This document shows positions 43,557-51,792 of a stretch of 64,000 bases of DNA, one piece after another. Source of the DNA: Arthrobacter globiformis (GTDB lineage: Bacteria; Actinomycetota; Actinomycetes; Actinomycetales; Micrococcaceae). A model generated the notes under the pieces. That model was not told the origin of the DNA. It saw only the letters and a program-made list of their open reading frames with translations, and ran no database searches. Location: assembly GCF_003261175.1 (NCBI RefSeq), contig NZ_QLNP01000098.1, positions 1 to 64,000 of the forward strand. Reading direction: 5' to 3'. Position 1 is the first letter of the stretch, and each line of letters starts with the position of its first letter. A program made the position numbers and the translations under genes.

Positions 43557-44532
43557 CGCCATTACCCGGCCGCTCATTCTGGCCCTCGGCCTGCCATTCC
43601 CCGCGGCCCACATTCTGCTCGGCCTGGCCAACCTGGGCACGGTGACCTCAATCTGGAATGCACTGGCCGCCATGGCAATCTGCCTCGTGCTAATGGCCGT
43701 CGTTACGTGGCCAGGCAAGGGCAGGACCCTGCCACGGTTTCATGCGGTAATGGCCGTTTTCGGCGTTGTTCTGATGGACCTGCTGGTCATGACCGCGCTC
43801 CCGTCAGATGTTCATCCCGGTTACGCTGCATGGCATTGCGGAGCCATCGAGATGCTGATGGTGACCGTCGCCATGAGGAACAGGGTGGCACTGGCCTGGC
43901 TGGGCATCAGCTTGTTCGCCATTTTGGACTTCAGTGGCTCGATGCTTCACCGGCTGAGCGTTGTGGACGCGCTCGCGTTGGTGGTCACCCCGCTGATGTG
44001 GATCGGCATTGCAACCGCGGTGAGCAAGGTACTGCGTCGCTGCGTTGACCAGGCCCGGACATACACCAGTCAGGAGACGGAGGCGGCCCTCCGTTTGGCC
44101 CGCGAAGAAGCGCAGCGGCTGGCGCAAACCCAGTGGACCCAAGAGCTTGACCGTCTCGCCCGTCCCTCACTGGAACTCATCGCAAGTGGTTCGCTGTCGG
44201 AGCAGGATCGCCAGGACTGCGCCCTCTTGGAAGCCCAGCTCCGCGACCAGATCAGGGGCCGCGCTCTGGCAACACCGGAAGTGCTTCGAGCTGCCCGGAA
44301 TGCACGGGCGCGTGGGGTCAAGGTGGACATTCTGGATGACCGGGAGACAGAACTTTCCGCCGCTGTACTGAGTGAAGCGTCTGCGCTGCTGTGCACCTCA
44401 CTGGAGAATGCCGGCGGGGGATTCGTACGGGGACGGGCACTCCCTTCCGGGTCGAAGACGGCCGTAACCATCCTCGCCTACGATGAGTCGGCGCATCAGG
44501 ATGAGGTCTACGTGGAGATCAGGGAACGGTAA
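43549..44532 (+). CDS. Membrane protein partner of the histidine kinase
   Basis: 327 residues from ATG 43549. Five transmembrane helices (LGLPFPAAHILLGLANLG to LALVVTPLMWIGIATAVS) precede a long coiled coil (QETEAALRLAREEAQRLAQ) and a C-terminal domain with LRDQIRGRALATPEVLRAA and an ATPase-like end (LLCTSLENAGGGFV). It looks like a degenerate histidine kinase: the phospho-His and the nucleotide-binding boxes are not recognisable. It may modulate the true kinase as a heterodimer. The eight-base overlap shows tight coupling. Confidence 0.68.
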   Translation: MDNAITRPLILALGLPFPAAHILLGLANLGTVTSIWNALAAMAICLVLMAVVTWPGKGRTLPRFHAVMAVFGVVLMDLLVMTALPSDVHPGYAAWHCGAIEMLMVTVAMRNRVALAWLGISLFAILDFSGSMLHRLSVVDALALVVTPLMWIGIATAVSKVLRRCVDQARTYTSQETEAALRLAREEAQRLAQTQWTQELDRLARPSLELIASGSLSEQDRQDCALLEAQLRDQIRGRALATPEVLRAARNARARGVKVDILDDRETELSAAVLSEASALLCTSLENAGGGFVRGRALPSGSKTAVTILAYDESAHQDEVYVEIRER

Positions 44533-44639
44533 CCCAAGGAGGGCGCCTGAATCCGCCGTCACCAGTTGTGGTGACAATTCACTGAAACGGGCGTCGCAGC
44601 GGCGCAACGCTACCCGGAATATCGATAGCGTTTGGGCAG

Positions 44640-44683
44640 GGCCTGCTGCGACGGCTTTTTGGGGGATCGTCGCAGCAGGCCTG
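44640..44683 (+). terminator. Shared terminator between convergent genes
   Basis: 14-bp perfect stem GGCCTGCTGCGACG/CGTCGCAGCAGGCC with a loop containing CTTTTTGGGGGA. It lies between the two-component genes and the convergent P450 gene. Confidence 0.8.
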
Positions 44684-44701
44684 AGCAGGAGGGGACACCT
44701 C

Positions 44702-47700
44702 CTACGTGAAGATGTCCGCCACGTACCGGCCGTGCGTGCGCTCCACCTCGTCCATCCAGGCATCAGCATCCGCTTCGGAAGCGCCGGTGGCCTCCTGGTA
44801 AATGTGCTCGCAGGTTTCGCGGACCTCCGGCGCCATGTTCTTCCCGTCGCCGCAGACGAACACCGTGGCTCCCTGCTGGACCAGTTCCTTGACGTCCGCC
44901 CGGTCCGCCCACAGCCGGTGCTGGACGTATCTTTGCCCGTCGGTCGGCTCCTTGGAAAACACCGGCCGCAGGTCCAGGTTGGCCTGCTCCGCCCAGGACT
45001 CCAGCTCCGTACGGTAGAGGAAGTCGGTGTCCGGTGCCCGGCAGCCGAAGAACAGCAGGGACTTCGCCGGCTGGATGTCTTCGGCCTGGGCCCGCAGAGC
45101 CCGGTCCTGCACGAAGCCGCGGAACGGCGCCAGGCCGGTCCCGGCGCACACCATGATGACCGGCATGGCCAGGGACTCCGGCGGGTGGAAGGCCGCGTTC
45201 GACGGCCGCACCGTCACAGCCACCCGTGATCCCGGCCGCGCCTGGGCCAGGTACGTGGAAGCCGCCCCCTCGAAGGTGCCGCGTCCGGACCACGCCGGGG
45301 CCTGGATGACGGCGAACGTCAGCGTCGCGTGGTCAGGGCTCCAGAGCGGCGACGACGAGATGGAGTACCGCCGCGGCGTCAGCTGGGTGAGCAGCTGCAG
45401 GAACGACGTGAGAGGCAGCTGGCACGACGGGTACATCTCCAGCAGGTCCAGCAGCGAGACGCGCTTGTCCACGATCTCCGCCGCATGCCGCTCCCGGTCC
45501 TGCGCGAGCGCCCGCAGCTCAGCACGCTGGGCCGGGTCAGCTGCCACCTCGGCCAGCTGCTCCAGTAGCGGCCGCGTGGCAGGAACCGCGAGTTCCACGT
45601 AGCTGCTCAGCAGCTCGCCCACGGCCACGGGCGTGCCGGTGGGCAGGAACGTGTCCCCGTGCTCCATGGCCAGCACCACGTGGGAATCGTAGTCCAGGCT
45701 GAATCGCGTGAGCGCCCGCTGCACGAGGTCGCTGGGGTTCAGCGGCAGTACTGCCAAGTAGTCGCCTGCCCGGTAGCTCATGCCCTCCGGCAGCGCGATC
45801 TCCACGTGCCGTTTGGACCGCGCATCCGGCTTGGTCAGGTCCACCAGTTCCCGGTTCGCGACGACGGTGCCCACGGCCAGATCGTTTTGCCGCAGGAACG
45901 TGTCCCGGACGTTGCCCACGAACTGGACCTCCAGTTGCGGCTTGCCGGTGGGCGCACTGGTCCGCTGGCCGAGGGCGCCGTCCACCGCCGGCCAGAACCC
46001 GGCGTACCACTCCTCGAAATCACCGAAGAAGTCGCCGCGGGCATTGGCCTCGCCGCGTTCGTAGATCCGCTCGGCGCCGGCCGCCTCGAGCCGCGCGTCG
46101 ATGGCCTTGGGCACCTCCTGGTACGTCCGGGCCCAGTCCCGGTTGCCGTTGCCGAACACCGTGTACCGCACACCGGTGAGGCTGCCCGGCTGCAGGCTCT
46201 CGGTCCAGGTCATGAATTTCTTGGCGTTGTCCGGCGGCATCCCCTCGTAGGAGGAGGCCACGACGGCGACCAGCCCCACCGTGGGAAGCCCGCCGGCCGC
46301 CGCGTCCAGCGGGGCGATGGTGGGGCTGTAGCCCCGCCGCCCGGCGTCGTTCGCTATCCGCTGCGCGAAGTCCTGGGACGTGCCCGCGTTGGACCCGTAC
46401 AGGACGCGCACCGGAACGCCGTTGGCGGTGGCAACTGCCAGCGCCTCCGCCGTCCTTTGCGGTCGGCCGCTTTCCTGTCCTCCGTCTGCCTGTCCGACGG
46501 CGGCACTTGCCGCTGCGTCGATCCGGACGTTCCGGCGTCGGACGTGGATGTACAGCCCTTCCGGCTTCATGGTGAGGGTGTGCTTGATGTGCAGCTCATA
46601 GTTCGGATCCGCGGCAGTGATGTCGAAGCGCTGCAGGGCCTTGGCCAGGAACAGCTGGGCCTCCTGCAGGGCAAACCCGCGGCCGATGCAGGAGCGCTGG
46701 CCATTGCCGAACGGCTTCCACGCGTTGGCCGGAATGGACTCGACGCGCTCGGGGGAGAACCGGTCCGGGTTGAAGAGCTCGGCGTCCTCGCCCCACGCCG
46801 ACTTGTCCCGGTGCAGCTGCGGGATCAGCACCATAAGGGTCTGGCCCTTGGAGATCTCGTACTGCCCCCCGATCACGGTGTCCTCGTAGGGCGCCACGTT
46901 GAACGCCGGGGCGGTGGGCCACAGCCGGAGCGTTTCCTTGAGGATCTGGTCCAGGTACCCCAGCTTGGGCAGGTGCTCAAACCGGGCTGCTTCGGTGCCC
47001 AGCACCTCGTCCACCACCGCGCGGGCCTTTCTCAGCACCTCCGGATGCCGCAGCAGCTCGTACATCATGAAGGTGATCAGGCCGCTGGTGGTCTCGTGTC
47101 CGGCCACCAGGAAGGTGACCATCTGGTTGCGGACATTGTCCTCGGGCAGGCGCTCGCCGGTCACCGGGTCCGCCGCATTCAGCATGGTGTCCAGGATGTC
47201 CTCGCTGCCCGGCGGGTTCGGGTTGCGCCGCCGGTCGCTGATGAGCTGCTCGGCCACCTCGAGCATCAGCGCGTTGTCCTCCTCGAGCTGGTGCCGCTTG
47301 CGGATCATGAGCTTGTTCTGCACTGGAAGCCGGGTGGACCTGTCCCGGGACTCGCTCAGGGCTCGGACCATGGCCCCGATGAAGGGGTGCATCTCATCCC
47401 GGTAGAGGCTGTTGAAGCGGTAGCTGAACGAGCACAGGGCAATGGTGTCCAGGGTCAGTCGGGTGGCATTGTCCGCAACGTCGATCCTTGCCGCGGGGCC
47501 CAACCGCTCCCACTTGAGCAAGAGCTGCTCGAGGATGTCGTCCATGCCGGCGAACATCTTGGTCAGGGCTTTCGGTCCGAAGGCGGGCATCAGGATGCGG
47601 TGCGCCTTTTGCCAGTTGGGTTCCTCGGTTTCGGCAGTGAACAGTCCGTCGCCGATGAATTCGCGGACCTGGCGCAGGGAGATGCCGAGCACCTTGCCGA

Positions 47701-47947
47701 AGCGGGTCTCATCGCAGATCTCGTTGACGAGCTCCTGGGAGGAAACGGCGATCATGCTGCGGTTGAAAACCTGGATGCGGACGATGGGGCCGTACTCCTC
47801 GGCGACTTCCATCAGGCCCATGACTCCCTGGCTGGCGTCGATATCGGGCAGGTTGCCTACCAGGGGCTTTGGCGGCGGCTGGGGGATCGGGGTGCGGTTG
47901 CTGTTGCTGCTTTGGGTGGGGTTGCTGGGGTTGCCGGGCGCAGGCAT
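44702..47947 (-). CDS. CYP102-type cytochrome P450/NADPH-P450 reductase fusion
   Basis: 1081 residues, self-sufficient fatty-acid-hydroxylase type (P450 BM3 family, about 1050). The P450 domain (1-475) has I-helix AGHETTS, ExxR in KETLRLWP and heme loop FGNGQRSCIGRG with Cys420. A linker of about 40 residues precedes a flavodoxin domain (VRVLYGSNAGTSQDFAQRI). The FAD/NADPH part has RRYSISSSP, GTGLAPFRGFVQDRAL and the C-terminal DVWxDxVER-like DAWMDEVERTHGRYV. GGAGGG stands before the ATG. No repressor gene is adjacent. It probably hydroxylates fatty acids near the omega end. Confidence 0.92.
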   Translation of the reverse strand: MPAPGNPSNPTQSSNSNRTPIPQPPPKPLVGNLPDIDASQGVMGLMEVAEEYGPIVRIQVFNRSMIAVSSQELVNEICDETRFGKVLGISLRQVREFIGDGLFTAETEEPNWQKAHRILMPAFGPKALTKMFAGMDDILEQLLLKWERLGPAARIDVADNATRLTLDTIALCSFSYRFNSLYRDEMHPFIGAMVRALSESRDRSTRLPVQNKLMIRKRHQLEEDNALMLEVAEQLISDRRRNPNPPGSEDILDTMLNAADPVTGERLPEDNVRNQMVTFLVAGHETTSGLITFMMYELLRHPEVLRKARAVVDEVLGTEAARFEHLPKLGYLDQILKETLRLWPTAPAFNVAPYEDTVIGGQYEISKGQTLMVLIPQLHRDKSAWGEDAELFNPDRFSPERVESIPANAWKPFGNGQRSCIGRGFALQEAQLFLAKALQRFDITAADPNYELHIKHTLTMKPEGLYIHVRRRNVRIDAAASAAVGQADGGQESGRPQRTAEALAVATANGVPVRVLYGSNAGTSQDFAQRIANDAGRRGYSPTIAPLDAAAGGLPTVGLVAVVASSYEGMPPDNAKKFMTWTESLQPGSLTGVRYTVFGNGNRDWARTYQEVPKAIDARLEAAGAERIYERGEANARGDFFGDFEEWYAGFWPAVDGALGQRTSAPTGKPQLEVQFVGNVRDTFLRQNDLAVGTVVANRELVDLTKPDARSKRHVEIALPEGMSYRAGDYLAVLPLNPSDLVQRALTRFSLDYDSHVVLAMEHGDTFLPTGTPVAVGELLSSYVELAVPATRPLLEQLAEVAADPAQRAELRALAQDRERHAAEIVDKRVSLLDLLEMYPSCQLPLTSFLQLLTQLTPRRYSISSSPLWSPDHATLTFAVIQAPAWSGRGTFEGAASTYLAQARPGSRVAVTVRPSNAAFHPPESLAMPVIMVCAGTGLAPFRGFVQDRALRAQAEDIQPAKSLLFFGCRAPDTDFLYRTELESWAEQANLDLRPVFSKEPTDGQRYVQHRLWADRADVKELVQQGATVFVCGDGKNMAPEVRETCEHIYQEATGASEADADAWMDEVERTHGRYVADIFT

Positions 47948-48275
47948 GGTGCCCTCCTAGGCGGTCTGCATTGACACTTGTGCACTAGTTTGTTGGTTTC
48001 TGTTTGCCGGGAGGGGCGCCGGTGCTTGCTGGCTCTTGGCGGGGGCTTTTTGCCGGAGCTTTGGCGGGGCTGGCCGGGCGTCACGGGCCGGGCTCGACCT
48101 AGGATACTCCCGTTGGATGCCGGGGACTACGGGTATTTTCTAGGGCCGGTTTCGTTGCTGGAGGCAGCCGGGATTCTCAACCTCAGCTGAAGATTTGCGC
48201 AGTTAAGGAAAGGCCCGGTCAAGATCTTCTGAGCTTATCCACATGTGCGGGCGAATCGGTTTCGTTGGCCTGCCC
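47948..48275. other. Divergent intergenic region, P450 / M23 peptidase
   Basis: About 330 bases holding the promoters of the P450 gene and of the peptidase leader. Direct TTTGCCGG-type words occur near 48004 and 48049. No gene is supported and I did not recognise an operator. Confidence 0.4.
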
Positions 48276-48330
48276 GGCATGCTCCCATGGTAGGAGCATG
48301 CCGCCATCCTCCAGCATCCGGCGGCCTTTT
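48276..48330 (+). promoter_or_regulatory. Attenuator-like overlapping hairpins before the M23 peptidase
   Basis: Hairpin 1 is GGCATGCTCC (48276) with GGAGCATGCC (48293). Hairpin 2 is GCCGCC (48300) with GGCGGC (48320), followed by CTTTT. The last bases of hairpin 1 are the first of hairpin 2, so both cannot fully form together. The M23 start codon lies 14 bases after the T-run. Confidence 0.6.
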
Positions 48331-48343
48331 ATGGGGAGATCTA

Positions 48344-49990
48344 ATGTCAAAGCATCTGGCACCTGCCGCTGTCCGGCGCACGCCTCAGGACCTACGTCAT
48401 GCCGTTCTGGGCCGTCCCGTTCTGAGCCGTGCCGTCCGGATAGGCGCAGGCGCGGCATTCCTGGCGGTCTACGCTTTTGGATTCCAGGGCGCTGGCCCAG
48501 TTCTTTCGTCCGGTGTGTCCTCCGGGCAGGTGGCGGCAGGCGTGCACGGTGACGCCTCAGTCGGCGTGCCCCTCGGTTCGGTCACGCTGGCCTCGGCTGC
48601 AGTTGCTTCGGCTGGGGAGGGCTCCGTTTCAGGCGCCTTCGTCTCAACCGCCGGTGCCGTGTCGGCCTCGGCGGATGCGTATGTGTCCTACAGCCGTACG
48701 GTGGTCTTCACCGCGGCAAAGCCGGTGAGCCAGAAACTCCATGCTGCATCAAGCAAGGTGAAACGCCCCGCGGCAGGAACTCTGATGGCACCGTTGGAGG
48801 TCCTTACCCCCACCTCGCACTTCGGTCTGCGGACGAGTCCCATCACCGGTTCCGTAGGTGAGTTTCACTGGGGCCAGGACTTCTCCGCCGCCTGCGGAAC
48901 GCGCGTGTATGCTGCGGATTCCGGCGTGGTGCGGACCGTGGGGTGGCATCCGTGGGGCGGCGGCAACAGGGTGGAAATCGACCACGGCAACGGCCTGATC
49001 ACCACCTACAACCACCTTGAGGGCATCGGTGTGAAGAAGGGCCAATCGGTCCAGGTGGGGCAACTTATCGCCAAGGTCGGAACCACGGGGTCATCAACCG
49101 GATGCCACCTGCACTTCGAAACGATTCTGAACGGCAAACACACCGACCCCGACAACTGGACTCTGCTGCGGCTGCGTCATTCGGGGCCCGTTGCCAACGT
49201 CAAGATGACCGACTACGGGAAGGCCGGCACCGCTGCGGAGACTGCCTCCTGGGCTGTTCCGGTGGAGGCCAGCGCCCGCCGCGCAGCGCCAGTCGAAGGG
49301 CATGAATCGCCTGCCGTTGCCGTTTCAGCGGCTAGGTCTTCCTCTGCTGCCGCCGCGTCTGTTTCCGCAGCGCAGCCTTCATACTCGTGGGCCGCGGGTC
49401 CGGCGCAGTGGGTGGCCTCGCCTAAGCCGGTAACGCCGGTTCCCGCACCGAAGGTGGCCGCGCCCAAGCCCAAGCCCAAGCCAGCAAGGCCGGTTCCGGC
49501 ACCGAAGGTGGTCGCGCCTAAGCCCAAGCCGGCAAAGCCGGTTCCCGCACCGACGGTCGTCGCGCCCAAGCCCAAGCCCGCCAAGCCGGTCCCGGCACCT
49601 GTTGTCGCGCCCAAGCCGGTTCCGGCACCGGTTGTCGCGCCCAAGCCGGCAACGCCAGCTCCTGTGGTTACTCCGGCTCCGGCCCCAGTTGTTGTGCCGG
49701 CTCCTGTGGTTGCTCCTGCTCCTGCTCCCGTCGTCGTGCCGGCGCCTGCTCCAGTTGTTGTGCCAGCTCCGGCGCCGGTCGTCGTGCCAGCTCCTGCGGT
49801 TGATCCCGCTCCGGTTGTCGCGCCGGTTCCCGTGGCCGTTCCGGCTCCTGCGCCGGTCGTCGTGTCGGTTCCTGTGGTTGTGCCGGCTCCAGTGGTTGTG
49901 CCGGCTCCTGTCGTTGAGCCGGCTCCGGTGGTTGAGCCCGCTCCGGCACCCGCTGATGCTCCGGCTCCTGTGGCGGCTCCGGCACCTTAA
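48344..49990 (+). CDS. Secreted M23 peptidase with long Pro/Ala/Val repeat tail
   Basis: 548 residues from ATG 48344, with GGGGAG five bases upstream. A signal anchor (RIGAGAAFLAVYAFGFQG) and a Ser/Ala-rich region lead to the LytM/M23 domain: SHFGLRTSPITG, then HWGQDFSAACGT with zinc His and Asp near 175-179, and CHLHFE near 253-258. The active site is complete. The last 190 residues are tandem (PAPVVAPKP)-like repeats, probably a stalk across the wall. It cleaves peptidoglycan cross-bridges or acts as a cell-separation factor. Confidence 0.88.
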   Translation: MSKHLAPAAVRRTPQDLRHAVLGRPVLSRAVRIGAGAAFLAVYAFGFQGAGPVLSSGVSSGQVAAGVHGDASVGVPLGSVTLASAAVASAGEGSVSGAFVSTAGAVSASADAYVSYSRTVVFTAAKPVSQKLHAASSKVKRPAAGTLMAPLEVLTPTSHFGLRTSPITGSVGEFHWGQDFSAACGTRVYAADSGVVRTVGWHPWGGGNRVEIDHGNGLITTYNHLEGIGVKKGQSVQVGQLIAKVGTTGSSTGCHLHFETILNGKHTDPDNWTLLRLRHSGPVANVKMTDYGKAGTAAETASWAVPVEASARRAAPVEGHESPAVAVSAARSSSAAAASVSAAQPSYSWAAGPAQWVASPKPVTPVPAPKVAAPKPKPKPARPVPAPKVVAPKPKPAKPVPAPTVVAPKPKPAKPVPAPVVAPKPVPAPVVAPKPATPAPVVTPAPAPVVVPAPVVAPAPAPVVVPAPAPVVVPAPAPVVVPAPAVDPAPVVAPVPVAVPAPAPVVVSVPVVVPAPVVVPAPVVEPAPVVEPAPAPADAPAPVAAPAP

Positions 49991-50105
49991 ACCAGTGCAG
50001 CTCCGAGCGGGTGGCAAGACCGCGCCAAGAAGGTTGACCTGATGAAGCCGAGCTATCGGTGGGTCGGACACTTGGCGCTGGTCTTGCACCTGCGAAAATG
50101 ACCGC

Positions 50106-50552
50106 ATGACCCACGAACAGCACCACACCGCTTTCGAAGCCGCCTACCAAGCCGCCCAAAAAAGCCTCCGCGAAGGCGGCATCCCCATCGGAGCAGCCCT
50201 CGCCCGCGACGGCGTGGTCATCGCGAGCGGACACAACGAACGGGTCCAGAACGGGGATCCGATCGCGCACGGCGAAATGTCAGCACTTCGCGCGGCCGGC
50301 CGGCAGACGAGCTACCGGGACACCACGCTCTACACCACCCTCGCCCCGTGCGCCATGTGCACCGGGACCATTATCCAGTTCAAGATTCCCCGCGTGGTGG
50401 TGGGTGAAGGGCGCACGTTCGACGGCGAATTCGAGCTTCTGCGATCACGTGGCGTTGAGGTGCTGGTCCTGGACGATCAGCGCTGCGTGGACATGATGCG
50501 CACCTTTCAGGACAACAACCCGGACCTGTGGGCAGAGGACATCGCCGAGTAG
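50106..50552 (+). CDS. Cytosine/nucleoside deaminase, yeast FCY1-like
   Basis: 148 residues of the cytidine/deoxycytidylate deaminase fold. Zinc and catalytic motifs are HGEMSALR (His55, Glu57) and PCAMCTG (Cys82, Cys85). The context TLYTTLAPCAMCTGTIIQFK and the C-terminal NNPDLWAEDIAE match yeast cytosine deaminase closely, more than tRNA adenosine deaminase (TadA), so the expected reaction is cytosine to uracil. GAAAAT stands six bases before ATG without a ribosome site. It is a lone gene, convergent with map. Confidence 0.82.
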   Translation: MTHEQHHTAFEAAYQAAQKSLREGGIPIGAALARDGVVIASGHNERVQNGDPIAHGEMSALRAAGRQTSYRDTTLYTTLAPCAMCTGTIIQFKIPRVVVGEGRTFDGEFELLRSRGVEVLVLDDQRCVDMMRTFQDNNPDLWAEDIAE

Positions 50553-50559
50553 GACCAGG

Positions 50560-51336
50560 CTAGTTGCCCCTCGGCAGGGTGAGGATTTCGGCCCCGTCGT
50601 TCGTGATGGCGATCGTGTGCTCGCTGTGAGCCGTCCGACAGCCCGTCGCACTTCGGAGCGTCCACCCGTCGGCATCAGTGACGAGCTGGGCCGTGTCCGC
50701 CATGACCCACGGCTCGAGCGCGAGCAACAGCCCTGGCCGCAGTTTGTATCCGCGGCCGGGTCGCCCGGTATTTGGAACGTGCGGGTCCTGGTGCATGGTT
50801 GATCCGATGCCATGACCGCCGAACTCGGTGTTGATGGGGTACCCCGCCTCGCCGAGGACCGAGCCGATTGCATAGGAAATGTCGCCGATGCGGGCCCCGG
50901 GTCCGGCGGCTGCTATCCCTGCGCTCAGCGCGCGTTCGGTCGCGTCGATCATCGCGACGCTTTCCGCGGGCTTTGATTCACCCACGATGAAGCTGATGGC
51001 GGCGTCTGCTGCGACTCCGTGTTTGGAGACGGCGAGGTCGAGCGTCAGCAAATCGCCGTCGGCAAGCGTGTAGTCGCGTGGCAGCCCGTGGAGCACGGCG
51101 TCGTTGACACCCGTGCAGATGTAGTGGCCAAACGGCCCGCGTCCGAAGGAAGGCGCGTAGTCGACGTAGCAGGACTCCGCTCCAGCCTCGCGGATCATGT
51201 CCTGGGTCCAGCGGTCGATCTCCAGGAGGTTCGTGCCCACCGCGCTGCGGCTCTTCAGCGTGTGCAGAATGTCAGCGACCAAGGCGCCGGACTCTTTTGC
51301 TCGGGCCAGTTCGGCGGGGTTGAGGATCTCGATCAT
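50560..51336 (-). CDS. map: Type I methionyl aminopeptidase
   Basis: 258 residues from ATG 51336 (a TTG at 51360 is also in frame). Removes N-terminal Met; the dimetal site is visible as LTLDLAVSKHGVAADAA (two Asp ligands), FGGHGIGSTMHQDPHV (His) and LLALEPWV plus HSEHTIAI (Glu ligands). It lacks the N-terminal SH3-like extension. Its partner is a divergent XRE regulator across a shared palindrome, an arrangement not used by the housekeeping copy, so this is probably a second, regulated paralogue. Confidence 0.87.
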   Translation of the reverse strand: MIEILNPAELARAKESGALVADILHTLKSRSAVGTNLLEIDRWTQDMIREAGAESCYVDYAPSFGRGPFGHYICTGVNDAVLHGLPRDYTLADGDLLTLDLAVSKHGVAADAAISFIVGESKPAESVAMIDATERALSAGIAAAGPGARIGDISYAIGSVLGEAGYPINTEFGGHGIGSTMHQDPHVPNTGRPGRGYKLRPGLLLALEPWVMADTAQLVTDADGWTLRSATGCRTAHSEHTIAITNDGAEILTLPRGN

Positions 51337-51356
51337 GCGGCGGCCCTTCTCGTCTA

Positions 51357-51398
51357 CCAATAACTATACCGGCCATATTATCCCGGTATTAGTATTGG
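51357..51398. promoter_or_regulatory. Operator-like palindrome between map and XRE gene
   Basis: Imperfect 16-bp arms: CCAATAACTATACCGG (51357) and CCGGTATTAGTATTGG (51383) around a ten-base A/T-rich centre. It spans nearly all the DNA between the two divergent start codons, so a bound regulator would block both genes. Confidence 0.65.
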
Positions 51399-51402
51399 AG
51401 CC

Positions 51403-51705
51403 ATGGTCAGGTTGCCGCTCACATCCGAAGAAGTCGAACGCGGACAGCGTCTCGGTGCCCTGTTGCGTCGTGCCAGGGGAGGGCGCTCGATGCTGGAGAC
51501 CGCGCTCGATGCCCGTGTCTCACCGGAGACCCTCCGCAAGATTGAGTCTGGCAGGGTAGCGACCCCTGCCTTCCAGACGATCGCTGCGATCGCGGACGTC
51601 CTGGGGCTTTCACTCGACGCCGTGTGGGCCGCGATGAACCAGCCCGAACCCGGTGTTGAACCAGCGGGCTCCGGGCGCAACGCAAGTGAGCGGTTGGCTT
51701 CGTAG
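51403..51705 (+). CDS. XRE-family transcriptional regulator
   Basis: 100 residues. The helix-turn-helix covers about 14-70: QRLGALLRRARGGRSM, ALDARVSPETLRKIESG, and TPAFQTIAAIADVLGLSL. The C-terminal 25 residues are disordered. It is divergent from map, and the intergenic palindrome is its likely operator, giving autoregulation and control of map. The ribosome site (GGAG) is only two bases from ATG, so the transcript may be leaderless or nearly so. Confidence 0.82.
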   Translation: MVRLPLTSEEVERGQRLGALLRRARGGRSMLETALDARVSPETLRKIESGRVATPAFQTIAAIADVLGLSLDAVWAAMNQPEPGVEPAGSGRNASERLAS

Positions 51706-51792
51706 GCCCGCAATCCCGCAACTCCACGGCAGCCCTCGACAAGGTGCTGCCTCCGCCTCGGTGGGGGGCGGGGCGCCCATGCGATGCGGCAG

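Noticed and set aside
45659-47974. Very long open frame (771 codons) on the plus strand
   Set aside because: It is antisense to the P450-reductase fusion, whose heme, FMN, FAD and NADPH motifs are complete; long antisense frames are usual in high-GC DNA.
48190-48343. Cyclic di-AMP (ydaO) riboswitch before the M23 gene
   Set aside because: Expected by analogy with other actinobacterial wall-hydrolase genes, but I could not find the conserved core; only the two overlapping hairpins are visible.
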